In this document: positions 13,001 to 25,313 of the stretch, piece by piece
Layout of the letters: each line of letters begins with the position of its first letter
Numbering within the stretch: position 1 is the stretch's first letter
DNA from: Amblyornis subalaris
Taxonomy: Eukaryota; Chordata; Aves; Passeriformes; Ptilonorhynchidae
Length of the DNA: 64,000 nucleotides
Direction: 5' to 3'
NCBI GenBank assembly: GCA_018881555.1
Contig: JACAXG010000130.1
Coordinates: 124,001 to 188,000, forward strand
Translations under genes and position numbers: made by a program
Notes under the pieces: generated by a model
Told to the model about the DNA's origin: nothing
Seen by the model: the letters and a program-made list of their open reading frames with translations, nothing else
The model's database searches: none

Positions 13001-15375
13001 TTCTGTATATGGTTCTTACAAACTCTGCCAAACACAAGCACACACATGGGTATATCCAAATTTCAACCCCCATGAGTCCTGCCTGCCTTCCCACACTTAT
13101 TTGAACCATGAGCTGATGAAGACACTTGTGTTCTCCCAGATTCCTGCTACCTCCCAAAATTGAAAAATGGCTTTAAATCGCTCTAAGATTTTAAGAAGGA
13201 GATTTTCATGGGAGTAAAATCAATCCAAAGGTGAGCTGCAGTGGAGAGGAGGTGTCCTGCTGGCTCCCTCCTTGGCTGTGCTGCCCACACTCCACTTCTC
13301 CTCTCCTACCTTTGGAATCTGTCTCACTTTGTGGTGAATCAGTGCAGAAAANGAGGCAGCAAAGAACCAACTCCACAAAAACCAGAGAGTTGTTTTCTGC
13401 CAGTTTAGCTCCCTGAATCAGCTCCTCACAGGGCAAAGGAGCCCCGGGATCACATGGCTTGGGGAGCAGGAGGAAAAAGATAATTCTGTGATAAATATGT
13501 AATGTTTTCACATCTGCTGATTTTTGGGTTGTCTTATCTCTAACCTAAGACCTTACATCACCCCTCTGTTCCAGATCTCTCCTTTCAGGTACAAATAATC
13601 TGACANAAGGAAAAAAAACCCAAACCCACTTANAATTTTAAGATTTCTTAAAAGCAGTTACAAGGCAATTTATGCAGTTGTTGTTTCCGAAATATAAGGG
13701 AGGCTAAGACTACTCTCAAATGTATTTTTTCCAACAGCTCGTAGGGCTTTTTCCCTGTGAACCTCTTATTATTGGAGCTTCCCTTCTCAGGCCCCATGCA
13801 TTCAGCGTTTTACGGATGAAGCCTCGGATATTTGCTGCAGGCTCCTGCTCCAGTCCCGCTGGAATCCCAACTGGCAGTGCAGCAAGACATCCCCAGCTCT
13901 CGTTCCCAGGGCAAACTGCTCAGGGGACAGGATTAAAACTTCTAATATCCCCCAGGATGACTTTCAGGCACATCCTTGGGGATTGATCCGTCAGCTGCTT
14001 CGCAGCTTGTGTTTAGCAAATACATTTTTTCCCGTGGAAATCCTGCCTAACAGGTTAAAAGGGGATTTTCCTTTTTTTTTTTTAGCTCTGTAACCCACAG
14101 CAAAAACCGAAGTGTGATTGCAGAAATAGCTAAAGCTGACCTGAGACCCTCCTGCTGCCTCCAGCTCTCCTTTACAGCTCCGGCTGCATCCCCACCGCCT
14201 TCCCTGCGGCACAGGGGACTCGGGATCGGACCCAAGAGCTGCGCTTTGGAAAGCTCAGCCCAAAGGACGGAGAGAAAATCCCTGCTCAGCCTCATCCCTG
14301 AGCCGATCCACCGCATCCCCGACCCCATCCCGGGGGAGGTGTGGGAGCGTGGGAGGAGGTGGGAGGACAGGTCTGGCCCCTTCCACACTTTCAGGCTGGA
14401 GCTGCAGGGAAGAGCTGGTCCGAGACAAGAACATTCACAGGAAACCTTCCGCCTAAAATAGGCGTTGTTCTTCTACACCTCCTACTGAACAGTGGGTACA
14501 ATCCAGGAATATAGACTTTGGAAGCGGATTCCGAAGAGCTCTGAGGAATGTATCAAAAAGTCCATATGGTTTTGCCAAATCAAGTGTGCAGAGCTGGGTA
14601 AATTTAGCCGCGCGCTGAGGAGCTAAAATTTGTCTTGTTTGACCCAAGTGGAAGGAACGCAGTCATGAGGCTCTTAGACACAAATCCATCTGACTGACTC
14701 CAGCCCGCGGAGGGCAGAAATCGATGAGTAACACGTTATTCCATGTGTGGAAACAAAGGGACACCTCGGCTCCCAGAGGAGCGCCGCGGAGCAGGGAAGC
14801 ACTCCCCAGACAGGTCTAAATAATGCCACTTTCTGGAACATGTTTAGGTGGTGAAATTGCGAGTGACAAGCGCTTGGCGCTCCGACAGCTGGGCCCACGG
14901 CTCCAAGTTTTCCTGCTGTAGCTCGGAAGAGCGAGAGCTTTGTTTGAGACGAAGGTGGAAATTCTTACAATGAGACAGGAGGTGAAAGCTCGAAGGAAAA
15001 TGACGCGTTGTTCATCGGAAAAGTCACAGGTGCTCCCGAGAGTGAGGTGCCAAGTAAATAAGGAAAGGCTTCCCAAGCCTCCCAACACCATCCTCTTTCC
15101 ATCTGCATCGGGACAGCTTGGCCTAGCCCTGTTCATGCCATGCCCCTGGAGGACCCTGGAGATACCTTTCAAATTTCCCTGCCATATCCAAAGAACACCT
15201 CTCTGGAGCCTTTGGGAGCTGCGCTCAAGGTCAGGCTCAATTTCCCAAAGTTCCAGTGGCTGAACTTTTCCATGCATAAACTCATAGGAGTAGATATTAA
15301 CTACGAACTTCTTCCTCAAGTCAAATCCTGGGCTCGGTTTTGGGCCTCTCATGGCAAGAGAGACACTGAGAGGAT
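7093..15375. other. Long unique non-coding interval
   Basis: More than 8 kb with no CR1 copy that I can see. The part at 7380-8950 is AT-rich, and 8640-8750 has a tail resembling ancient SINE/LINE 3' ends (TGTAAAGCATTTATGTAATT, then ATTATTATTTTTATT), too weak to call. GC-richer sequence lies at 10750-11170 and 14130-14410. No exon with matching splice sites on both sides was recognised. Open frames of 60-115 codons here look like chance. Confidence 0.5.
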
Positions 15376-15816
15376 GAAGNGAATGGAGCTGGGGAAGGGG
15401 CTGGAGCACCAGGAGTGGCTCAGGGAGCTGGGAAAGGGGCTCAGCCTGGAGAAAAGGAGGCTCAGGGGGGACCTTCTGGCTCTGCACAACCCCTTGACAG
15501 GAGGGGGCAGCCGGTGGGGGGGTCGGGCTCTGCTCCCAGGGAACAGGGACAGGAGGAGAGGAAACAGCCTCAAGCTGTGCCAGGGGCAGGTCAGGTTGGA
15601 TATGAGGAAAATTCCTTCATGGAAAGGGCTGTCCAACCCTGCCACAGCTGCCCAGGACCGTGCTGGGGTCCTTGTCCCTGGAGGGATTTAAAAGCCGTGT
15701 GGATGTGGCACTTGGGGACGTGGGTCAGTGGTGGCCTTGGCAGTGCTGGGGAATTGTTGGATTTGATGATCTTTGAGGGCTTTTTCAACTTTTATGATTC
15801 TGTGATTCTCTGGTTC
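15376..15816 (+). mobile_element. CR1 LINE 3' fragment, about 440 bp
   Basis: Plus-strand sequence decodes as the degraded C-terminal part of CR1 ORF2: an LSLEKRRLRGDL motif near 15440, then a VRLDMRK-like segment near 15590. It is followed by the 3' text with GTGGATGTGGCACTTGGGGA and the terminal repeat TATGATTCTGTGATTCTCTGG. This class (with GGCACTTGGGGACGTGGGTC) is distinct from the common class in the window and matches the short minus-strand copy at 37695. Frames are broken, so the copy is dead. Confidence 0.9.
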
Positions 15817-17176
15817 TTTTAACACCTCCTCCCTCCCTCCCCACCTGCCCTGTGTGATCAGAGGCTTTGGCAATAATTCCTTGAGTTCCACCTAAGAAAC
15901 GGAGGGATTAGGATCCTACCAAAACCCCCTATTTCTGGCATTCTTGCCATGTCAATAGAGTGGAGGATAACCAAGCAGCACATACAACAAAGCCCCCCAA
16001 ANGCACACAGCAAGAAAAGGTGCAACTAGAGAAGGAAGGGCACATTAAGAACCAATAATAATTTCAATAAAAGATAATTATTTATAAAGCTGAATACAAA
16101 ATAGTGAAGGGCAATGTTTGTGTAATGGGAAAAACAGGTACACACACATCTACAGGAAAGAAACAAAGGAAAGTCCTTGGGTGACCGAACTTGCAGAGTT
16201 ATCTAGAAAAAAATTAGAGATTTAAAGATGATTTTTAGTCACACTAAGCCAGGCTTTTCAATATACACAGAAATGAATGAGCCTGGTGGATGGAACACCC
16301 AGAACAGTGAAATCCCAGAATCAGGAGCTGCAGGTGAATCCTGGCAGTGGACAGGAATAGTTTGGATAGTTCTGCCATCCAAACCTGCACTTTTACAAAT
16401 CCTCCACATATTAAAAAACATGATTATGCTTTTCAAAAATATCAGCCCATGGTTATACAACTCTCACCATCCTCTCTTCTCCCTTGAACCTTTAATTAAG
16501 TCTCCACTCTGCTCCCAAGCAGCAGCAGCCTAATGGCTTCAGAATATTTCCTTACAAACTTCAAAACACCCAGACTCGCCGTGAGTTGCAGGCTTTGAAC
16601 ACGAGCTGCTTAAATAATCCCTTTTATTTTTATTTATTTTTGAAAATATCAGATTCTAATCCACTCTAACCAATGCAATAAAAGCAAAAAAAGCATAGCT
16701 TTTTGGAATATTTTCCTTTTTTGCCAGTTTTGTGATGAATCCATGTGTAACTATGCAGGATTTCTCACATGAAAAGTGTTCACAGCTGTGAAAAAAAAAG
16801 TATAAAAATGGTTTTCATCAGCAGATCTTAAAGAACTTTTACAAAGCACTATTTCTAACAGATGGGGAACCTGAGACTCAGGCAAAGTAACTTCCCTAAG
16901 TCACCCAAGAAGGTATTACAAGTTGGGTTTCTGCTGTGTGAGCACTTTGTTGTTGTGGCTCTTTGGGACTACCCAGAATAAACTGTGTTAGACCTTCAGG
17001 AATGATTTTATGGCGTCAGATTGGAAGTTTTCCTTGACAGGAGTGAAACACACCCTCAAAAATGGCACCTTGGGAAGCTGAGGGGAGGAGAGAGGCCAAG
17101 CATAGAGCCTGGTGTAAGTGTGAGAATAAATCTGCCACTATGAGTTTTAAATTGTGTGTTTTGGACAATAAAATGT
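15817..17176. other. Non-coding interval containing a MIR fragment
   Basis: AT-rich unique sequence between two CR1 copies of opposite orientation. The only recognised content is the MIR-type SINE at 16857-16930. A frame at 16228-16533 is about 100 codons but has no supporting context. Confidence 0.55.
16857..16930 (-). mobile_element. MIR-type (CORE-SINE) fragment
   Basis: The plus strand reads AACAGATGGGGAACCTGAG, then ACTCAGGCAAAGTAACTTCC and CTAAGTCACCCAAGAAGG. This is the reverse complement of the conserved MIR core (TGACCTTGGGCAAGTTACTT ... CTCAGTTTCC.CATCTGT). About 70 bp are alignable by eye. MIR is an ancient amniote SINE, and copies are sparse but known in birds. Confidence 0.7.
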
Positions 17177-17335
17177 AGAATTCCAAACTGGTTTGGGTTG
17201 GAAGGGACCTTAAAGCCCATTCAATCCCACCCACTGCCATGGGCAGGGATTCCTTCCACTATCCCAGGTCGCTCCAAGCCCCATNCAGCCTGGCCTTGGA
17301 CACTCCCCGGGATGGGGCAGCCTCAGACAGACACC
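17177..17335 (-). mobile_element. CR1 LINE 3' tail, about 160 bp
   Basis: Plus strand begins AGAATTCCAAACTGGTTTGG and continues GTTGGAAGGGACCTTAAAGC, CTGCCATGGGCAGGGATTCC and GCCTGGCCTTGGACACTCCC. It stops at the GGGATGGGGCAGCC position, so only the 3' end of the element is present. It belongs to the class lacking the GGATCCAGGGG variant. Confidence 0.9.
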
Positions 17336-20300
17336 TGAATGTTTTCATCACATCCCATGCAAAATAGGGATTTCTATAGCTGTAGGAATTGTCCCGGATT
17401 TTGCTGCTAAACAAAAATGCAGCGGCAGAAGTGAGNTTGGATGAGTGTCCTTCACCCCACCACAAGCAAACATTACCTTCCACTTTAGAGGCAAACTGGT
17501 TTTGGAGCAGCTGAAGATTAATACATAAAAGCTGTATTTTTATTTACTGTTGTAGAACAACATTCATGGCAGTTTTTTAAAACCCTCCACTTACCCTGCC
17601 TGTTGTGCCGTGCTCTCCTCAGATTCCCATGAAGGATTAATAGAGTGGAGCCTGCTGTGAATGCAAGACACATTTCCTCACAGATTTGTTTGAAATAGAA
17701 ACTCGGGGCTTAGTTCGCTAAACATTTGTTTTCTTCCCATTTCGATATTTGGAAAAGAAAATAGATAGCTCATAATTAGTCAAACATTCACTGGAGAATG
17801 AAATAACCACCAGTCCCTTTAATCTGTTGTTACAAATTCTGCAGGATCTGGAGCTCTATAAATAAATTCCCGCTTGCTCTTTTACATTTGTACCAGTGGC
17901 AAGAAATTCCTTGACTCTAACTCGATAACAAAGACTTTAACGCTGTATTCCTGAGGTGCGAACCAACAAGGAAAGTTATTATTTCTTACGACTTGCCTGT
18001 TTAAACAAAAGGAGACAAAGTCTAAGAGTTTGTGACATCAAAGGAAACGCTGCTCTTTGGCAGATATTTAATAAAGTATCACCAGCCGTGCGTGGAAAAC
18101 ATGAAGACCTCACTGCTGTAAACATTGGCTGGCATGCCCAGCATTTCTTGGTGGTCTGAGTTCACAGTTTTATATTTCAAAGGCTGGGAATGAGGAGCTT
18201 TCCAGCTGCACGTGTCTCCNGGCCTGAAAGAGCTCTTTAACAGCTCTGAAAGTGGCAACTCCAACGTCCTTCCCACCTCGCCGTACCGGAGACCGACCGG
18301 GAACATTTGTAGTGGGATTTCACATGGGAATAACCCAACACTTCCAGTCTGAGCACACACAGCGCTCTGAGTTCCACAATTCTTTTTATATATCTTAGTG
18401 GGATTTGTCCAGCTGGAAGTGTGCAGGAATTACATGGAAGCTCCCAGCACTTGCTAATTTGCNGCAGTGAAAAGGAAAGGTTCGAAATAATTCTCCATTT
18501 TCCTGACACAAACACAAACCCATTCCCACTATTTAGATATTTTCAAAGTCCCGGTGACAGGCTGGAGTGCAACAATTAAAAATTGCTCTTTCAGCAAATG
18601 GGAAAGTATTTTAATAAATGTTAGAGAACAATTGTGAGTTCAACAGAATAATCTGCTACTCAAGACCTACTTGAACACCCGAGATGGAGCATAAATATTG
18701 AACCAACAGATCCGGGAACTGACTTGCTGGTACTTCATGTTTTGGAGGACGGGAAAACTTGACNCTATTCACCTTTAAGTTCTGTCCCTGATTCAAACAA
18801 ATTGAAGCAAAATTCTTAAGGTCTAACAAAGTAAAATTTTTTCAGCCTGTATCAGTGTTGTAACTTATGGGTGCCAAGAGAGGGTAATGCTGTGGTGAAG
18901 GAAACGAGATTTCTGTGTTAATAAACAGCACACATTAATCCCATTCATTATTTTGCATAAAGAATGCGAGCCAATTTCTATTATTTATGTGAAATTAGAA
19001 CACTGGGGGTGTAAAAATTTTCAGACTTGAAATTTGGCTGTTGCCTCACTGAGTAATTTGTTGCTTGCATTACCGACGTGCTAACATTTCAGTCAAGCAG
19101 AATAGGTGATTACACGAGGGCTCTGCCAAAGAGGTTTAGTGGCTCCAAAAACTGAGGACAGAGAAAGCCCAGGAAAAGAGGTGACCAAAGTGTGGTCTCC
19201 TAGAGGCAGGGAATTCCATATGCCAAGGGCATGGAGAGGCTCACACTAAACCCAGCAGGGGGATGGCACCGAGGCTCTCCTGCCCAAGGCCTGCAACACC
19301 AGACAGGTGCTGGGACTGAAGCAAACGTTCACAACCACGTTCATTTGCTTGGGATTGTTGAAAAAGTCTAATTTTCTTCTGTGTTTGTGCNGTTAGGCAA
19401 AGGTCAAGGCCATTCTGCCCTTCAAAAACAGCTGTTTTAGGATCACGAGGGCACTGTCATGAGCTCTTCAAGGTACGCAATTTCTGAGCTGCAGGGACAG
19501 TCTGAGGGTCCCATGGGAGAAATGTCCTGCAGTGATTTTCGTCAGCCAGCTGATAAGCTTTCCACGAACATCATTCCCATAGGACAAAGACCTTCTGAAT
19601 CCCAAGCAATTTTGGAATGTCACCCGGTAGAAAGTATCACACAGCACAGATTGCAGAGCAATCATTTCGAGCCTTGGGTTCTGTGAAAGACTGGAGAAAT
19701 CGGGAAGANCTTTTTCTTACACTTTGATGCACGTGATGAGGAGCTGAAGCCATGAGAGGACAACACATGGGGACTGACACCAGGATGGGGACAGTGGAGA
19801 GCAGGAGTGACCATCCATTCCCATCTCTGCATGTTCAGGATCTCCACTTGTACACAAAATAAATTTCCAGGGCACCCTGAGAGGTGATTCCATCTCNAAT
19901 CAGTTTAAAAGAGACAGATAAACTGGAAAACACTTTGACACCTCCATTCCCTTTTTGCATCCTGATCTCAGCTCACCTTNCTGAGACACCCTGAGCCAGG
20001 TCCGAAAAATATTATCTCCCTGAGCTGAACCAACATTTATCAACCTAAAAGATATTTCCCTGAAAAAGCACTGGGTCCACCTTGTCCCAAAACTTTGGGC
20101 AGGCTGGGACACAGTGGGAATATCCAATGTAGTAGCATGAGGATACTTCACAGTTGGATTTGNGGTGTTCATCTGCAACACCAGGCAAGGAGGTGACAGC
20201 AAAACACCCCAACCTGAGCCCAAAAGCAGAACACCAAGCACAGGGTTAGGGTTCAAGCCCATCTCCAGCTTTAGGCCATGCTCTGGTCCCAGAGTGGCAG

Positions 20301-22240
20301 CTCCCAGGGGAAAAGCCGCATCCATTGGTACACGAATTCCTAGAGCACTTTCACTCGGCTTTCGGGAGAAAACTTCAGTGGGAGTAGCAGTAGTTTCACA
20401 CATACAAAAGAAGCCCTATTTTTAAAAAAAAAAAAAAAAGGAAAAAAAAAGAAAAGGCTAAAGAAGCAGGAAGCGGAGGAGTAAATGACAGTGGTAGAGA
20501 GAAGAGATGTCTCCTTCCATTTAGACAAGCAGACATACTCTTGCAATTTAATGGATTAGAAGGACTCAGAGATATTTACTGTCTCGCCACGTAAGTACAT
20601 TCCAGCTCTTGATTTGCTTTTAGCATCGAAACCAGTCATATATTACATCAGTGTGATTCTTGTTTGTTGAAATAAGGGAATAATTTGGGGAGTACATTCA
20701 ATTCACTCTTTTTACATTCCCTTGTTTCATCTGTTCTCAATTTCCACGAGATGCTGTTTGGAAAACTGCAGCTGGGAGCGCGTGGCCAGCGAGACAGGTT
20801 GGTCAAGAACTGACATCTCCACTAATTTGCTGGGCTACATGTTAAATTAATGATGTTAATGTTAAATTAATAACATGCAGGCTGAGCCGTAACGAGCTTG
20901 ACAGGCATCGCTTTGAGGGGTTTGGTGTGCAGAGTTCAGGGACACAACTCAGTTGAGCCAATTTCCTGGCTCACTTCTGCCCAAAGGTTCTTCTTCATCC
21001 CTTCCATGCTCATCCTCCTCAGCCCCGTGTCTCCATCCCCTTTCTTCAGGATGAGCCAGCTGGGGGGACTGAGCTGGCAGAAAACACCCTCTTTGTTGGC
21101 AGTGCTGATTTTCTGCTGGTTTAGGGCTCTCAACTGGCTCCTGGAAAGGTCAAGAAGTCAGCACAGAAAATAAAGCACAAGCCAGGAAAAGAGGAAGGAA
21201 CAGATTGCTGTATCATCAACCCCACCATCAGAGTACCTGGCAACGGCTTCACACTTGTTCTTCTCATGGAAAAAAGATTTAACAGTTCTGAAATAGGTAG
21301 AATCTTGTTTCTATTGCTAAAGCCTGTGATTTCTGAAGTGACAACCTTCTGATGTTCTGTGGAACAACCACGATGGCAATTTCCCCTAAAAAAGTCTTGA
21401 ACCATCATTCCTTTTTTCTATTACAGGGCTTAAAATTCAGCCAGTCAGAGATAGCCAGTAAAAACAGAAACATCAGCCCTCTAAATTCCCATAATATTGA
21501 CTTGAAACAAAATACACCAGTGTTTACTCCATTGCTTTGGCGTGGGTTGGTTTGTTTGCAGTCAAACCGTAATTTATACTGGCTCCTCACATATTGATAT
21601 GTTGAGGAAATAAACAGTAAATACTATTTCCAATCCATCTGTTTAACTTGTTACAAAAACAACAGTCAGAGGCTTTTCAGAATTGTAGTTTTTATGTACA
21701 AACCCAAATTGGGAACTGGAGTTTGGTTTCGCCTCCGAGTGCTCTGTGTGGGTTTGGATGAAGTGTGGCTCCAGTCTGATTTCCCAACTCCAGCTCCAGG
21801 TCCTGGCAGAGGTCTGGGGAGTTTGCAGGGATTGTCTGGAGGGAACCCACCACATCTGTGAGCCTGGCTGGAGCCATCTCACCCCTCCCTGCTTCTCTTT
21901 GTCTGACACACAGCTGGGACTTTTAGGGAGAACGTCACCCACCGACAGGGAGTTTTCTATTAACTCGGCTCCTTCCTTATTCTCCCACTGCCTCTGGAGT
22001 GGAGACGTTCAGCTGGGGCATCAAAAAGGGTTTTCCTTGCAACCCTCAGGTCTTCAAAGACAGAAAAATGAAGGTATTGATGTAACATTTGTTCTTGAAA
22101 ACTCATCAAGCACTGAACAGCTTTGGTGGACTGATCTGTCCTACGGCCAGCGCTGCTCCGAGGGTTTAATCCAGACATGGATACACAGGAATACTGCTGG
22201 ACAACGAGGTCTGGGGAATTCATTCAACTCCAGCCTCCTT
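17336..22240. other. Long unique non-coding interval
   Basis: No interspersed repeat recognised. Features noted are conserved-looking AT-rich blocks at 18930-19130 and 20750-20900 (see findings) and an A-rich run near 20420-20450. Frames such as 19900-20403 on the minus strand contain ambiguous bases and have no exon signals. Confidence 0.5.
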
Positions 22241-22367
22241 AGGTTTAAAGAAGCCAGGATGGACAGGGCTTGGAGCAGCCTGGTCTCANGGAAGGTGTTG
22301 GGTTGGAAGTAGATGGGCTTTAAGGTCCCTTCCCACCCAAACCGTTCTGGGATTCTGTGTTTCTANG
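22241..22367 (+). mobile_element. CR1 LINE 3' tail, about 125 bp
   Basis: Contains GGATGGACAGGGCTTGGAGC, then GATGGGCTTTAAGGTCCCTT and CCCACCCAAACCGTTCTGGG, and ends in ATTCTGTGTTTCTA. The segment is strongly 5' truncated and ends just upstream of the interval that carries the GAA microsatellite. Confidence 0.85.
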
Positions 22368-22579
22368 AAAACTGCAGGAAGGCAGCCCCACAGCGACCTA
22401 CCTCGACCTTGAAGTGTTAAATGTTAAATGTTTTAGCAAGTTGTCCAGCAGGGCACAGACACCAAAGAGGGGCATGGGAATTTGGCCTGTTAAGCCAATC
22501 CATCCATTAAGACAAAAGAAAGCCTTATTTGAAAAAATAAATAAAGAAAAGAAAAAAGTTAAAAAAAGAAAAAAAGAAG

Positions 22580-22735
22580 TAGCAGAAGAAATAGAAGAAG
22601 AAGGAGAAGAAGGAGAAGGAGATGAAGAAGAAGAAGAAGAAGAAGAAGAAGAAGAAGAAGAAGAAGAAGAAGAAGAAGAAGAAGAAGAAAAAGAAGAAGA
22701 ACAACAACAACAACAAGAGCAAGAGCAAGAACAAA
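22580..22735. repeat. GAA/CAA trinucleotide microsatellite
   Basis: An interrupted array of GAA and GGA triplets runs from about 22580. It becomes an uninterrupted 78-bp purine run at 22624-22701 and then changes to CAA triplets and GAGCAA hexamers to about 22735. It makes long open frames on both strands (poly-Glu on plus; poly-Ser and poly-Phe on minus), which explains the 174- and 209-codon frames here. These are repeat artefacts and not genes. The stretch at 22368-22579 is A-rich with no other recognised content. Confidence 0.97.
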
Positions 22736-22749
22736 AACAGGGAAGGGCA

Positions 22750-22962
22750 GAATATAAGGAAGAAAATGTTACAGTGAGAGTGGCAAAACACTGGCCCAGA
22801 TTTCCCAGAGAAGCTGTGGCTGCCCCATCCCTGGAAGTGTCCAAGGCCAGGCTGGATGGAGCTTGGAGCAACCTGGCATAGTGGGAGGTGTCCCTGCCCA
22901 TGGCAGGGGGTGGCACTGGATGAGCTTTAAGTTNCCTTCCAACCCAGAAAAATCTGTGATCC
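22750..22962 (+). mobile_element. CR1 LINE 3' tail, about 210 bp
   Basis: Begins in the ORF2 C-terminus (ACAGTGAGAGTGGCAAAACA), passes through AGAAGCTGTGGCTGCCCCAT and TCCAAGGCCAGGCTGGATGG, and ends near AATCTGTGATC. The encoded remnant includes the characteristic REAVAAPSLEVSKARLDGAW. It is on the same strand as the copy at 22241, with the microsatellite between them. Confidence 0.92.
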
Positions 22963-25313
22963 CCCTTTTGGCCTTGGTCACCAAGCAAACAAGGCAGTGG
23001 AGCCCAACTGCATCCATCAGGATTCATGTTCTGCTGAAAGATGGAACAGTCTGGGGAAAAAAATTCCTTCTCTTCAGCCTGTCGTTGTGTGAGTAATGCA
23101 CTGCCAGCGAACGGGAGAGGGAAAAAGTGTTTGTTGACTCCTGTAAAACGAGAGAGAACTACCAGCTTTTAAGGGCTCAATTAAGCTGCTTTCAAGATGT
23201 AGGCCAGCAAGTTAGTACCTTGCTTTAAATATTAAAACTGTGGAGATGGATATGAGCCTTACACTCGAACCCCGAGGTGGGTAATTTAAACCATCTGCAC
23301 TGCAGGGCTGCTGCTGAAGCCAATAAAAATATTTCATAATTACTTTTTGCTTCCTTTTTTCGCCAGTATCAAATATCATCATTGTTAAAGGTCAGAAACG
23401 TTCCACTTTTCAACACTTTGAGGAAAAAATGCTTCTCTAGGTAGCCAGTGTTGAAAGAGCTTTCATAGCAGGAATATTCTCAGCTGTAGGTTAGGAGCTT
23501 TGGAAGAGCAGGTTCCGGACACTCATCAGCTTCTGATACCATGAGATATCCAAATGATTTCATTTTCATTCTGTGATTTTGAGTGTTTTCCCGACAACAC
23601 CCACTCAGATGAATCTTTCAATGTATTTTAGGTTCCTTCCATATAAGCCGAAAACTGTTGATAAATTTTGCATTTCTTTTTGTAGCCTGTCTTGGTCAAC
23701 TGCAGATCTTTTCTAAGAAAATAGGATTTCAATGCTCTCAGCTTTTTGTTTAATTTCCAGTCCTCCAACAATGGATTAAAACACATAAACAAGCTACAGC
23801 TGTTTAGCCTTCCAAATTCTGACACCTCCTCCCTCCGCTTGGGACTGCAGTCTCTATTTCTTTTTGTCTTTGACTTTTTGTAGACTGAAATCCAATCCTT
23901 TTGTCTGCATCTGCTGCTAAAAGCCATTTCTCCCCAGCCCCGGCCCAGTCCCCTCGTGTCTCATTAAGCACATTTACATTTGGCTCATAAAACCCCAACC
24001 AGAGCATTTCATGCCCAGCCACAGTGCTCTGCTGAAAGGAGCTCTCTGCTCATGGCTTTTGGAATGACATGTGGTGTTACCCCTTTATTTGAGGGGGGAA
24101 TCAGAATTTTATTTAAAAAAAAAAGGAGGACTGCCCTTTGAGGGACTTTTTTAAAAAAATAAGTAGTTTTCTACGGCAAGCAGAGATTAAACTGAATCAA
24201 AGGACATATAAAAAGTGAAATTTTGCTTTTATTCAGTGGGTTGGGTATTTTTGTGAAGCTGCTAAAGCCAGCCAGGAAGGTTTATCTACTCAGGAAGGTT
24301 TTACCAAGGAATGCCAGCCCTTTGGTGCCATCAGCCTTCCCAAGGTGCCGGAATTCCACGGGGAATAGCAGGCATATTGGATCACCACAATGTGATGAAA
24401 TGCAGTTCATCAACTCTGAACCAATTCCTTCCACAAATGCCCACTGAACCTGTCCAGGTGGCAGGAATGTCAGGAATTCACGATTCTGGCACACAACAGT
24501 AGGAAGTAATTCCAGACTGGCTCCTACAAGTCCTGTTGGCTTCAGTTCAAGGCTTCTATTGATCATTCCTGTGGCAGCACAGAATAAACAAAGAAAAATA
24601 ACAAACCAGGAAGGAAGGGAGCTTCCAGGAGCCCAGCCTGGAGTCGCTCGGGATTTCACCCGGACAAATGGGACCCGGCCTCCTGTTCCAAGCCAACAAG
24701 TAGAACAACCTGTAGGGCACGGGTGCAGGATGCTCATCCCAAGGAGCAGCTTAAATCACCTGGCTCTGCTGCCTGAGCTAACTGTATATCCCAGTTACAT
24801 TCCACGCAGCTCCCACATGAGGCTCCAAGAAAAATGAGTGGCGTCAGACGAACGTAAAGCTAATGAAGGAAGTCAGGGCTGTCCCCAGAGTGAATTGTCA
24901 CATTTACCTTCACAGGAGCAGATGGGAAAAGCAGGCTCTTGGACGCTGCCGTGGGAGTTTCCAGCCAGCAGCCCAAGGTCTGGTAGACCTTGAGCTTTCA
25001 AAACGTGGCTCGCAGAGAACGGACAGCTCTGGGTGTCTCCAGCTGACAGCGCTGAACAATGCTCTGACTCCTTCACACCGCTCGCCAGCAGCGTCAGTTT
25101 GAGCTGGATTAGGCCTCAGGACGTTGTCACCACCATGAGACACTGTGTCAGCCACTCCAGGGGTCACAAAAGCACCGTGGAGACCTCTCCAGCTCTACAN
25201 GGATGGGATCAGAACAGGCTCAAAGTCTTTTTCCGTACTTTGGAGAGTATCTCTAATCCAGCAGCATCAAGGCTGATTCAGCTTCCAAGCCAGAATAAAA
25301 TCAAGGAATGGTT
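22963..25313. other. Non-coding interval, nothing recognised
   Basis: Unique sequence, AT-rich at 23160-24240 and GC-richer at 24600-25200. Short A-rich runs at about 24115 and 24150. No repeat family, splice-bounded exon or RNA gene was recognised. Confidence 0.55.

Noticed and set aside
14816..15487. 223-codon minus-strand open frame
   Set aside because: It partly overlaps the antisense of the CR1 copy at 15376 and has no start context or domain. GC-rich composition is enough to explain it.
20581..20597. Strong plus-strand donor GCCACGTAAGTAC
   Set aside because: The only open frame leading into it is about 40 codons and lacks an acceptor; the upstream sequence is an A-rich run.
22357..23027. 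Glu-rich 174-codon plus frame and Ser-rich 209-codon minus frame
   Set aside because: Both are translations of the GAA microsatellite and the flanking CR1 tail. A trinucleotide array without stop codons gives long frames on both strands.
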